Source: Paragonimus westermani (Eukaryota > Platyhelminthes > Trematoda > Plagiorchiida > Troglotrematidae). From it: DNA of 64,000 nt. The stretch's first letter is position 1. Each line of letters begins with the position of its first letter. Below, piece by piece: positions 24,936 to 37,217 of the stretch. The notes beneath the pieces were generated by a model. The model was given only the letters and a program-made list of their open reading frames with translations, did no database searches and had not been told where the DNA came from. The position numbers and the translations under genes are program-made. The stretch spans positions 163,831 to 227,830 of the forward strand of contig QNGE01000763.1 of NCBI GenBank assembly GCA_008508345.1, in the 5' to 3' direction.

Positions 24936-27900
24936 AGCGACAATGTCATTAGATGAAGCCCAGTTGTGAAAAATCACGGCTCCAGCTACATTCGAAACAT
25001 CGACATAAACAATACACCCAAATGCTGCAAGCGCTCTAACAGCTGGAGGTGTACAAACCGCGACCTCATGGAAAAAGCAACACGAAACTCTGCCTCATCG
25101 GCTACTACCCATCAGTGGTGTAATGTTGGATGTCCTCCAGTATGTGAACTGAAGCTTCGGTTTTCGGCTTGGAGTGAGTGGTATGGTGGGCACAACCCAA
25201 TTATGCAGCTCCGTAAACGACCACAATCCACTGGGGTTACGTTGTAATTCGTATCAGCACTTGTTGAATCGAAGACATGCCCCGCACTTCAACATTTCTC
25301 TCCAAGATGCACCCATTGGGGCCTTGTGATCAAGTCCGTAGGATGACCATACTGGGCGTACTTTCATTCACGCCATTTCGCGCCACTCCTTCTCTGTTAA
25401 CCAGCTTATTTCAGAAAGTGTACGCCGTCCTACACCAATGGTTGGTACTTCTTTCTTCAAAATCTTAGCAGTCGGTTAAGTACAGTTTAAAAACTGCGGC
25501 AAAACGCGTTGCAATACACCTTGCCGAACGTGCAATTGTCTCCTCCGAATATGTCCGGTGGAAAAGTTGTTGCGAAAGCCCCATCCATTTGACAAGTCAC
25601 ACAATACACCCTTAGGAGGGCAAGCAGGTTAGCCTTGTACAGGTGAAGTTTAATTTTTAACGGTATATAACTGGATCTTAAAGTAATCGAGTATTCACTT
25701 TCAAGGACAAATATATATGAAAACTTTCTGTTCGAACAGGTGGCGATCACATTTTCGATGGATAAGACAGACAAGATGATGAGTGGGACGTAACATTCAG
25801 CTATCCGGCTAATCGATTTTTCCTGTTTTCCTGTGTAATCTGCAACTGAACTCTGAATAGGGCAAAAATATCTGTCACCGCATCAGTTATTTCTCTAATC
25901 CACCCATTTGCTGTATTACAAAAGATGTTATCGTTTCAAGTACTTCACAAATAACAGAAAAGGTAGAAGCTTCCAAACAGCCGTACTTTGTAGAACAAAG
26001 GAACGCTGATCAGAGCGTTATCATTCAAAGTTACCCTGTCAGTTACTGTGTTTATTCTCGAGAAGTTTTAGTAACTTGAACAACAGCCAGAAGCAAATGA
26101 GCTGGGGATCATAACCATGAAAATTTATCTGTGTTGTGAATCCGGTAGACGGGACAGCAGTCAGAAAGTATGTTTACCAGTCACATGGACCTTAATTCAA
26201 TCCTCAGAAGGAACAAGAATTTGTGCCCCTTACTTGGCCGAACAAAAATGAAACTTATATCTGGCATTCATCTTAGAAAAGCTTCAAAAGTAACAATCAA
26301 GGCTCACTAGTGTCTAACCTATACCAGTAGATCTCTGCGGCTGCAGATCAGCTAAGAAGCACAAATACTGAACGATTAACACAATCACTTTGTAAACCAA
26401 CTGTCCAACAATGAACGCTGACTTCACTGAAAAAGTACATTGACTTTTCAGTATTGTTTACCTTTTTACGTCCAGTGAACCCGGTTCAAGTTGATGTACA
26501 TTCTGGTGCCCGTTGCTTATTTCTTAGTCATTCGGCAAGATAGCAGAATTTAATCTAATCAACGTGTTACTGAAATGTAACGAGGTCCGTAAAAAACGTA
26601 TATCATTCATACACTTCTGGGCAAAACTATGAGACCACTTGCGCAACCTAGAAGAACGGTTGCATTCAGTTCACTGTAAATCAGGGAATAAGATGGCCGG
26701 AGTTATGAGGAATTTTGTCTGCATAAAAAAACACAAAGGAAGTGGTGTAATCCTGTTAGTCAGTAAACAGATGGTTGCACAAATATCTGGTGGTGGAGCT
26801 AAAGTCACATTTGGACAGATCAGAATACAGAAGGTAAGTTGTGTCATGTAGAACTCCAAGAACATAATATACAGTGATAACAACCAGCGAGGTCAACAAG
26901 TTGTTTACGACAACAACACGTTAAATGTTTCAAGAACCCGGCAAAGTGTGTAATAGCCTTCAAAACAAAGCAACCGGTGACCAATACCTTCAACGAGAGA
27001 GTGCACGAACACATAAATTGCTAGGTTAAATGGTATCGAGTAGTAATTGACTTCAAACAGTGGTCCTCTAAAGGCGAGGATGTTTAAATTGGCAAATCTG
27101 ATGTTACCTCTGAGTGTACATGTCACATTCTTTCTGAAAGTGACTTTCAAATTGTTAACAGAAAGAGGGTGAGATAACGGTGTTATTTGCAAGAACGAAC
27201 GGGGTTATTCTTAGAAACGTCATCATGTTGATTGCCTTCCTTAATTGAAAGATAGTAAATATTCGACTGTTAGGAGAAAACCGCAGGACTGTGACCAGTT
27301 TGACAATTCCGAAAACTCTCCCACAGATCGGGAAAGGGAAACTAGGTGAGACATTTTGAATGAGAAAAATATGATTGTGAAATACAATCCCTACTGTGTA
27401 CAGTAAGTAAGAATGAGTCCGGAGACAGAATTCCATTCGTAGACTGTCGGAGCCGGTAGCGAGTGGTTTATGAAAGTGCAGCTTCAGCATTTAAACATAC
27501 TGCCAAATGGCTGGCTAAAGGTGCTTAGTTGGCCTCTCCTTTGTATAAGGATATGCGCTATGGATTGTTATCCACTGTTCGGACAGCCAACATACTTGAG
27601 GAAGTCACATTTTTATATCTTTCCTTCCGACTACTCCATCCCTATATTGAAAAAATGTATAAGATGGATAGGTTAGTGCTCATGCATCAGTGGAACAAAT
27701 GGAAACAATTATAAATACACAAAGAGAGACAAAATAAAGCGATCACCTAAAATTTTTCTAACCATTTCGGTTGTAGTATTTTACAAAGAGTCTCACATTA
27801 GCTTCGAACTAGCTGTGTTTGAGGCGAACGAAAGGATATCGGCCCAAGTTCATCTTCCAAGCCGGTAAGTGTGTAACACATTGGTCAGACACAATGAAAG

Positions 27901-29578
27901 CGAGCTCCAGCACTAACCAAGCAAATGTTAGCCGATGAATCTAAAAATACCGCGGTCTGAGGATCAACGGGATGATTCAACAAGCTGGTGGGTAGATCAG
28001 CAGTCACACTGACTTCTATAACTGCAGATTATCCTTAATTCCGTAATGCAGCGTTTAGTGGACTCAAAAAATGCAGTAAGTTATATTATGAGCATATACA
28101 CGAGAAATTATGGAAGATAAACAAACGAATTTTGAGGTTGGGGTGTGCGTCAGCGATATTCCGGGAGATTCAACTCTAGGTATAAATCAAAGGAAGGGAA
28201 GACAATAGTCACTTTTCCTCTGAACGTAGCAAACGCATCGCGACAAAGACCTAAGAATTCGAAGTCGACGGGCAGTACCATACAGACCATATAAATCGGT
28301 AATATATCCTTAACTTACTTACTGTAAGGTGAACAGGTCTATTTTCATCAACCATGGTTATATCAACTGCAGTAACAGGTTAGCAGAGACTAACTTCTTA
28401 TCGGTATCAAATTTAAGTAACTGCAAGCAATTTCATCTGAACGAATTTGTTTTGGAGATTCGATGCCCTTAAATGCTTCAGGAGGCGGAGCTGTATAATG
28501 GCATTTGAATAGTATGGGGCGACCCGCGACTGTTTGAATAGTACCTTCATAGAGGGAACATCCTGAGTTACGGATGAAATGACCACTCTTTAGGTAATAA
28601 AACCGTGTCAGCTAAATTTTTTCAGAAGGCGATAGCGTAGGTCCGTTCTCCTATACTGCAAGTGTAAAACTGACTAAATTGTAGTCTAAATCTGAATCGA
28701 ACGGAGAGTTTTTGGTACATATTATTTGGTGAAGTGTTAAAGTAGTTTGCAAAAATGTAGCCGACTTGACGAGTTAGAGGAAGCCCAACTGCAAACAATT
28801 TGGACTTCCGCTGAATTGGAGCCAACGACTAAGAAAGAATGCTCAAACGCGGCAGGCACCTCATTATCAGAGCTACGGGGCCACATACAGAACTCCGAAG
28901 TTCTACATTATAATTGGGCTATTCAAGTTCAGCAGTTAGACCTCTCCCAAATCAACAAATGTGCTTCATCACTTACCGGCACCACAACTTCACTAAAAAA
29001 CAGCGACTTTCCGGTGTGAACCATCTGGGAAATGCTACCGAGGTAGTCAATCCCACGGATCATTTGGTGGATTCTGTGTGATGGAAAGCCGAGTGGGTGA
29101 TTGCCTTCAATATGAAACTGATAAACAATCTATTAAAATCATCAAACCCTAATTCCCTAGATGAGCTAAGAGTGTACATAGGGCAAGAATGACAAAATGT
29201 GTTTCCAGAACAATGCAATTCCGAAGACTGACGCGAAGGAATTCATCACACTAGCTTCCTCGGAAAGGCTACATGTGTTTGTGATCACACAATGTAGTTG
29301 CAGTCAGCCTTAACTGTTTTCACTGGCACAATAATAAAACGCATGTCGCCTTGGTTTCCATTTTCATAATGTATAATAGCCTCGTGTAGTAAGCTAAGAA
29401 AACCGTAAGTTCCGCGATTTGCTATGACAGTTATGTATAAAATATTGAATGGGTTTTTGACTTCCACCACTGTGTGTATTTGCCTGACTGAATATATGGT
29501 GGCAGCGTCAAGTACAGTGATGAACCACGATCCGTTCGATGTAAAACACATATGTGTGTGTACTTTACGATTTTCAAG

Positions 29579-30033
29579 ATATGAAAGGCTACAGAAAGTG
29601 GAGACTATTTATCTGGATAACCGTTCCCTACAGTCGAGGCAAAAACCTCAAGAGCTCACAACCACCGAATTGCAGTTATTCTGGGAAAAAGGGATGCCGC
29701 TAAAACCGGCTCGAAGACCCGAGCCACCTCCAAAACCTACAGTAATTCTGCAGACACCTTCACCACCGCCACCACCACCACCAGTACGTGTACCTCAGAT
29801 AATCAGATCGGTCCCAGCGCCGCCCAAACCTCGACCACAACCGATGATTATTCACATGCCACCTCCGCCTCGAACACCGCCGCCACCACCACCTCCACCC
29901 CCATCGTCTGTTAGAGAACCGACACCGGAAGATGAACGAAAGATCATCCCGAATGACCCGGATGTATCCAGCGTGTCCGTTAAACAACTCATGAGGGAAT
30001 TTGATGTGCCAGCCATTGCTCCGGATTTACGGA
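29579..30033 (+). CDS. PDZ-domain, proline-rich protein: coding exon 3 (polyproline region)
   Basis: This exon completes arginine 83 and encodes residues 84-234. After a charged lead (YERLQKVETIYLDNR) come an SH3-ligand-like RRPEPPPKP (residues 128-136) and polyproline runs of 7 (145-151), 4 (177-180) and 9 (183-191). An acidic PEDER stretch and SVKQLMREFDVPAIAP follow. Runs of this type bind profilin, EVH1 or SH3 domains in actin regulators, which fits a cytoskeletal PDZ scaffold. The acceptor tttacgattttcaag at 29578 leaves one base that completes AG|A from exon 2, and the donor GGA|GTAAGT leaves phase 1. The open frame continues upstream into the intron, but the sequence before 29579 lacks this composition. 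Confidence 0.8.
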
Positions 30034-33000
30034 GTAAGTACATACCTATGATTAGTAAATACCTACGCGAACTTTCAACTATTCGAATGAATTATCGTTT
30101 TTGTTGCGTCTCATGTGAACATTTACACAACCCCGTGTATCTTCTTCTCAAAGGACAACTCCCTCAGTGATCAGAAAGTAACAATAGAATACAAAGGTTT
30201 CAGTAAATGTTCCCAACTTATGACTAAGTACAAACTCCACAGAAGTGGTCCTAACTGTCTGCTTTCGAACCATAATCGAAACCGCATATTCATTTTTGCA
30301 GAAACGGGAATAAACCCGGAACCTGCTTGCAGACAGGTAATGCATTCCCAAACCTTTGCCAAACTAACTACAGGATATGTTTATTCCGATGGATAGAGTC
30401 TGACAGATCACACCGTTTATACACCGGAATCACGTAGAATGGAACAGTGCACTTTATATGACAGTAGACAGCGATGTGTTGGAGACCCAGAAGTGGTTCG
30501 CAAATATTTTTCAAACTGAGCAGCAGTTACAGTTGAATGCGAGTTTTGTGCTTTGTGTGAGCACCGAGGTGCTATAAAGCAGTGTTTCTCGTGTAGACAC
30601 GGCACTACTGAGAGGACTTGAATACCAGTCTTATGACTTCAACCTTGGATTCGGATGCATATTTCAGCTCTCTTTTAGGAAAGAAGTCATGTTTTCAAGT
30701 TTTGTTCCATTCAGGGCTAAACAGCATTACATGTTCTTGTGACGGCGAAAAAGTGATATTGAACAAAGTTCCTACAAGGCACTGACGTGCACTGGTACAG
30801 AATCAGTCCTTCCTAGTCACTATATCTAGATGGCAAGCCACATTCAATCCTAAGTATTGCTCAGGGTGCCTGATCAATTAGGAATGCTCTTCCGTTAGCT
30901 TCAATCGATAACCTCGTATGAAAGACTTTTCAGTTAATTCCAACATTTCGACAGTTGTGGCGACTAATCCACGTTCATCACACAGGCCTGAGAGTGAGAA
31001 TTCATTTCTTAGTTTGTAGAAGGGAGGTTAAGCAGGCAAATGACAATATATTCTAGTATCAGCCTGCCCTTGCTCGCCCTGCCAGCCACTAAAGCTGAGT
31101 GGATGTTGCTATGTGCACTTGTATGCACATTCAGATGGGTAAAATCGAATTGCAAACAGTTCATTCTGTAAGTCTTCAAGTTACTTCAACAGAGTGAACA
31201 AACAGAACCCAGCTGTTTTCAAGATGGCCAAACAGACCATGTGTCAAAAGTACCAATAATTAATGTAGAACTGCATTATCTGCAGACCATTCCTATTCAC
31301 AACTGTTAAGCTTCAATGTGCAAGGATTCACATTTGGAAGTCTTCATTTCTCACAGAAATGAATACGCATGCTTTTCCGAGTTATCTCCTAACAAACCAA
31401 TGTTCCGATGACCAAGCCTAATCAAGGCTGGTACGTTGCATTAATGCAGATTTCATTTTTCTATGACGGCTGTAAAAGCGAGATGTGTTAAGATTTTTCC
31501 CACAGAGTTAGGGGCACGAAAAACAGTGCTATATACACTGTCAAAGAAAACGTGACGGGCACTTATTCAGAGCAAAGCGTGCATGTGCACTTAAAAGAGT
31601 TGTGTAACACAGATGGCCAGGATCTGTCAGTCTTGGCTAGATTGTTGGGGTATGGTATTTTGGCATGCAGTACTAATGCTTTCATTTACGTGAATTTTAC
31701 GCTCTTGCACTCGTTTATCAGCTGTGCCTGTATAGGTAACCTTTGTTTAGTGATGACTGGCCGTCGGATTCCTACGAACCCGATCTGTCTTGAACTGGGC
31801 GCCAGATTTTGAATACCACAAACAATTAAGTAGCATAACGTCATAGTAAGTAATCGGATTTCTTCCTTTAGAAGGATGGCTATAAGTCAGCTTAAGCCCT
31901 CGTACAAGGCTTTTACCCAGAAGCTTAAAATATATGATCTATCTGAATGGCCGACAATGCTAATATAAGATCTTAAGGCAAGACCTTGTAAGTGGACCTA
32001 CTGACGGTGTGGATCGAAATGACCGACCCATTCTTTCCACTTAAACAAATCGCAGACTGAAGCATCCTCTACTTTTATTTTCTTACTGTTCATGTCCCCA
32101 TTGAGTCACAAACTTTGAGGGTTCCACCAGCATGATTCTTCGCCCAGCTTCTTGTAGCTAACACATAATCATGCAAGCCATCTACCATTTCCCATATACT
32201 GGCTAACTGGTATATCAGGAGAAGTGTACCGAGCCAAGAAAAACTGTTTTAACTCAGTTGTAACGATTAAGTGAACCATGCGGAAAGGTTAGTGTATATT
32301 TCCCAAGTCATCAAGTCAGTTAGTACAGATTAAATGTTCCTGTTCAGCTGTTTATCCAGCAGTGTATACGAGTAAAGAATATGACTTGCATTTTCACTAC
32401 TCAGTAGAAAATACACGCTAATGACTCTGAGATCTTCTTCAAGTTGGTATGCCCCCAACTAACGTCTCTGAAAACATCAGACAACTAAGAGAAAAATGGT
32501 AAAGTTCACTGCCAGCACAGATACGCGGTGATGCTCTGAAAAGAGAATGAACGATAGACAAGGGTTGTGAGTAGGCTCGGCAAATGTACCTAAAATATTC
32601 GGACATAACATCCGTTCGATAGACTGGGGAACAATATTCGGACCTCCATGAGCATTATGTTCAACCAGTGCAAGCAATGACCTTGAATTACCCATCAGAC
32701 GATGCCTTAAGTACAACCAGTCAGTCTTTTCATCAATAATAAGCAGGCCTGATGTTTGAAACAACCAAACAACGAACAGCCGTACTTTTTACTAAGCTGA
32801 CTATCACTCACCTGGCTACTTTAAAGAATGGGGAATAGGTAGGAAAAAACCGCTTTTTTTCCAGCAGCGCCTGAAGCAAAATCGCAATGAGTAGGATAGA
32901 TGTAAACTTAATGAGAACCGTAATAAAAGTCATAGTGATTTGTCATCGGCACTAAGTACCTAAGAAGCAATTAACAGAAGTAGAACAGCAGTGAGGTTCA

Positions 33001-33138
33001 ATAACAAAAGAATCAGAATTGAATGAACTGATGTTACTTCCAAACAGTAACAGTTCATTCCCTTCAGAAGTTTGAACGAAACCGTTAGAACACGAAAATT
33101 GATAGATGCAAACATTTCGGATGGAATAGGAAAGGTCA

Positions 33139-34090
33139 TTAAGTCCAGGAGAGGGTCAAGTTTACGAGCAATTGTTTCTGAACACACAGAGTCGGCTTCA
33201 GTCGATTGATTGCGACCACCTCAGAAAACCACAAGAATGTTGGATTACAGTGAATTAACAGGATTCTGAATGCACAAACTGGGGCGATAACGTGACCAAT
33301 GGTCAGGAGGTGTCTTGAGGCTGCGGCTGCTGGTTGCTTGCGTGTTTCGACGACATTGTCGTTCTTCTGTAATACAAAGCTCTGCACCTATTTAAGCAAA
33401 CGTTTCTTCACTCTGTAGATCAAGTACCCCTCGGTTTTGCCTATGTACCTTTTCTTACAGTTGCATATAAATTGGCAGATACGACATGAGTTGGCACCGA
33501 CAGGCTGATCTCTTTTGATTGAAGGGGACAGACAGTTTTGTGGGTCCGGGCTAATACGAAGAGTTCCGCTGCGTTAAATGTTCGTTTAATCGAATTCACT
33601 AGTTTTTGCGTNCGCTGCGTTAAATGTTCGTTTAATCGAATTCACTAGTTTTTGCGTTGTTTGATGCATGCTATAATCACCTTTTAAAAGCAATTCTATA
33701 TAAACCCTCTTTTTTCACACTGTGGCCACCTGTTCGGAAGGTGGTTTCTGTTTGCTATGCCTTTCTATGAACCTTTTTGGATACCCTTCAGATTATGGTA
33801 TAGATGTGATCAAGTCTAATTCCTTCGCAACACTAGCCTGCGTACAGATTCGTCTTGGTCGTGTGAATAGTTCATTTATTAGTGCGCGGTTGTGATGGAC
33901 CGGTGTGAAATCACTAAAGTTCACGTATTGACCGGACCACTTGGATTTCCTATAGACGGCTCTTTTGATACAGACATTCTCTCGGCGACGAATGAGTATG
34001 TCTAGAAACGGCAAACAGTTGTCGATCTAAGTTTACACGTTACTTTCAGGTTGGGATGGCAACTACTTAAGCGCGGCACTAAGTTAACTA
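33139..34090 (-). mobile_element. Penelope-like element fragment: reverse-transcriptase end plus endonuclease end
   Basis: Read on the minus strand in the normal PLE order. The RT end starts with LPFLDILIRRREN (about 34010), a YRKSKWSGQYVNF block, HHNRALINELFTRPRRIC and KELDLI. A variable stretch follows with lysine-rich and SIKRTFNAAELF segments, then the endonuclease tail ending VNLTLSWT and a stop at about 33139. Several frameshifts and stops break it, including one between CHPNLKVTCKL and the PFLD block, and the GIY-YIG core around 33400-33480 is badly decayed. The upstream RT motifs that hold the catalytic aspartates are absent, so this is a 5'-truncated dead copy inside intron 3. Confidence 0.8.
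33567..33657. repeat. Perfect 45-base tandem duplication separated by a single N
   Basis: Bases 33567-33611 and 33613-33657 are identical, with N at 33612. The duplication lies inside the PLE fragment and would insert 46 bases into its frame. A perfect repeat with an ambiguous base exactly at the junction inside an otherwise decayed element points to an assembly join in which overlapping ends were not merged. Confidence 0.9.
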
Positions 34091-35599
34091 TTGCCTTGTT
34101 TGCATAAATACTCATCACAGAACGAAACTGAAGAATTTGTAGGTCCCACACTTGACCGAACCGTGCATGATGCATGGCAAATTTTAACACTTCAGGTGAA
34201 GGTTGCGTAATTTCTCGTAAAATCACCTTTCATTCGCCAATCTTAATGGTTCTCCTTAGAATGACTATCGTAGTACAAGAAATTACAGTTGAATTCATGA
34301 CAGCATGCAAACAATAAATACACTCGGAAGCATAGAACTACTGCTTAATGCCAGCTTTTGAGTCCCAGCACTACGGACACATCCAGAGGAGAAGCCTTCG
34401 TACATGATAACTGAAGGCCCTTTCCTTAAAACGTCTAGTAAACACAGAAATTCGCTGTTGACTCAGATGGTCATGTGAAACGTGTGCTGAGTTCAATCTG
34501 TTTTTCGAATATTTGTTATTAAGACCGTGTCACTACCGTTGACGCACCGATACGACAGTTCCCGTACTTTCTCCTACAACCAGCTAACTACCGACGATGT
34601 TCAAGATATCAGTTTTAAGAACACGACTGTGAAAGACCTTAATTAAGGGATTACTTTCTTCTATTTCCGCTCTAAACAAGCATGCTAGTAATTTTATCAA
34701 CGTTCGAAAAACTCAGTTTATGGCCGAGAGGATAATACCATTGTCTCGTAAAAGGTTCGATCTATATTTCAGATTATCTTCAACTGAAGAAAGCAAACAA
34801 GGATGAAATTGGTCGAGATGTATTGGTTTGAGGGTGAGCATTAAGGAGCAATAGTAACGTCTTTTTGAGCACTTACGGCAGTAGGCAGCGAAAACTGACA
34901 ATCCGAGATGGACTGTGTTCATCCACAGTGAGCGAGAGAAAACAAATTGTAACTCAAATTAGTTACACGTGGGTGAGGGCCGATAAAAAAAACCTTTAAC
35001 GTCTTCTGCCATCTAATCCGCTCTTTGCGTGAAGTGTTGAAAACCTTCAGAATTAACAATAATTACTTAACGGCATCGTGATATCTTAGCATTACAGATA
35101 TAAGACGTTAAATGAGGAGACGAGCGTAGTGAATTACAGCAGAAAGGAAGGGCTGTTGTTGTGCCTACCTAATTCATCATCGTGAATGGATGAAATGCTT
35201 TCCAAATTGTCCATTCAAGCGTAGTCCATTCCGTTTGTGGAAATGCAGATGGTTCTTCAATGAAGTGGGCAGTTTACTACATCAAAATCCACACCTTTAC
35301 ATCTGGATATGTCCCAAAATCACAGTGACATCCACTACGTTACAGCAGTACACCAGAAATGTAGGTCTTCATAAACCCGGTCGCATTCCTCATTCCAACA
35401 AAGTTTACTGACGGTTTACCACCGCAGTTTACCGATAAATAGGATCTTTACCTTCAGTCGACTGTGAATTCATGACTTAATGAGCTCATCCCATACACTG
35501 TAGTGGAGAGTCGTTCAGTATGGCAAGTTCGTTAGTGTCCGGTTCGCACAGGTTTACCATGGTTCTAGTTTGCAGAACAGCAGATTTTCCGTGTTTGCA

Positions 35600-35665
35600 C
35601 CCTGGACACGCTTGTCAGCACTCGCCAGGTGGGTCGACTGCAGTTACCGACACCTCTTCCGGTTG
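35600..35665 (-). repeat. Dispersed repeat, copy A
   Basis: On the minus strand, gtcggtaactgcagtcgacc followed by cacctggcgagtgctgacaag is related to a segment at 41170-41215, where gtcggtgactgcagtctacc occurs. The two copies agree across roughly 45 bases with small gaps. The family was not recognised. It could be part of the same retroposon group as the hammerhead copies, because ctgacaag recurs, but the spacing to a CAAAC block is not convincing. Confidence 0.35.
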
Positions 35666-37201
35666 CACCTGTTATCCCTAAGCCCCTGGCTTAGACTTCT
35701 GATCATATCCGTGACCGAACTGCCCAGCTGTCATGTCACATTGAGGGGACGAGTTGATGGACAGTAAAGTAAATTCGCCACACGGTCGGTCACGTGCTCT
35801 TCGCAAAAAACGAAACAACCAATAGTTGTATTCTCTCTGGATGGTTGGATACTTCCTTGAGTTAATAAATACACACCACAATAGGTATTTAAACATACAG
35901 GTAGAAGCAAGAACAACTTTCTCCAAGCTGCACACTTACAAGAAACCAAAGAAATGACAGCAAATATATAATGAACCGAAGAACCTAAAACGCAACCGGT
36001 AAGAATTAGAAGTGTGCCTTCGCACGTGCTAAAAGCTCCAGATGTCTTCACATAAATGGGTTATGTTTTACCGCCCATAAGAGCACCAACATAGCTTTTG
36101 TATCAATCTGTGCGCCCGCAAACTTTGCTTAAGGCTGTCATGGACCAGCTGACGTTACTCAGTGCACACCGGGAATCAAACAGGTTAACTGGTCGGTTGG
36201 TTAGGAAAGAGGAACTGAGGTAACGAGTACTCACTTGTCGCAACGTTATAGGGTCACCCGGACGGATTGCTATATGAGTCAGTCAAAATTACGAGTCGTC
36301 TGTTAACTAACTAAACGCGATTCAACACGAGTATAGACCTCGTCGGTAATTGTGTACACTTACGTACGTGTAGTCACGTTGTCGCTGAGCTGTAAACCCA
36401 GGGGATCAAACAGGATGACATGAGTGGATAAGGTGAATGCCAGTTTCTTTGCTTAGACAAGCTTACCAAGCTGCACATGTGCAGATAGACTATTAAGACT
36501 GGAATATCAAAACGTTCCAAATGATGAAGATTAAAAACTTTTGGGTGTAAACGAAATGATAACGTAGGTGTACAATAAACGGTTTAGGAGTAACCCGAGG
36601 GACTCTTGAAAGTGGAAATCAAACGAATGTAACAAGAGGATCATGTCAAATGCCTTACAGAACCGAAAATTTTGAACAAAATATCTCGAGAAAGCTAACC
36701 CATTTGATGCGCTCAATTACACACATGAACACACACATTAGAATAACTGAAAGATCTTTTCCGTCATCAGCGTTATCATCGTATCAACATCTTATTGAAA
36801 AATCTAACAACTATTTTGGACGCGAGATAAAGCAATGAGAGCCGCTATGTTACTTCGACAGACTCGAATAAATTTTGGAAGCGGATCTTAACAATATCCA
36901 AATATCTCATGTTAATAAGTCGGTGGAGTACGTGGCACGGAAATTTGATATTCAGAGCGATGAGTAGCAACAAGCTCTAACGCAAACTGTAAAAAGCTTC
37001 TACCGAGAAAGCTGACTATGTCAGCCTTCAGCATGCTCGTTACTTTACGTAAGGAATCCCCCCTTTGCAAAGAGATAGACAAACCACCTAATTAATAGTT
37101 AGGTTCACATATTACATAACTTCAGCTGCACAGAGCCACAATATCTACAGATGGAAATGAAGGACATTGCGCCGTAGTACCCTGATTCTGAACCAAACCA
37201 A

Positions 37202-37217
37202 ATATATATATATATAT
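37202..37217. repeat. AT dinucleotide run
   Basis: Eight alternating AT units in intron 3. Confidence 0.9.

Larger units (their letters stand above)
18965..29578 (+). other. Intron 2 of the PDZ gene (about 10.6 kb)
   Basis: This intron runs from GTCAGT to the acceptor ctttacgattttcaag. It contains the PLE fragment at 24780-24935 and a CA repeat at 24332. Many open frames on both strands are short and unrecognised. A plus-strand stretch ending in AAG|GTAAGT at 26836 resembles an exon edge, but its phase does not fit the flanking exons. No other gene could be supported. Confidence 0.7.

Noticed and set aside
26639..26851. Plus-strand frame ending AAG|GTAAGT, exon-like, between exons 2 and 3
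   Set aside because: It would leave phase 0, while the flanking exons of the PDZ gene need phase 2. No family similarity, so it is more likely a chance donor-like site.
29424..29578. The open frame of exon 3 extends 155 bases upstream to a start-like codon
   Set aside because: Composition changes at the acceptor at 29578, and the phase match to exon 2 requires the exon to start at 29579. The upstream part is intron.
29756..30043. Minus-strand frames rich in tryptophan/arginine or glycine opposite the polyproline exon
   Set aside because: They are the antisense reading of the proline codons (CCN) and have no independent support.
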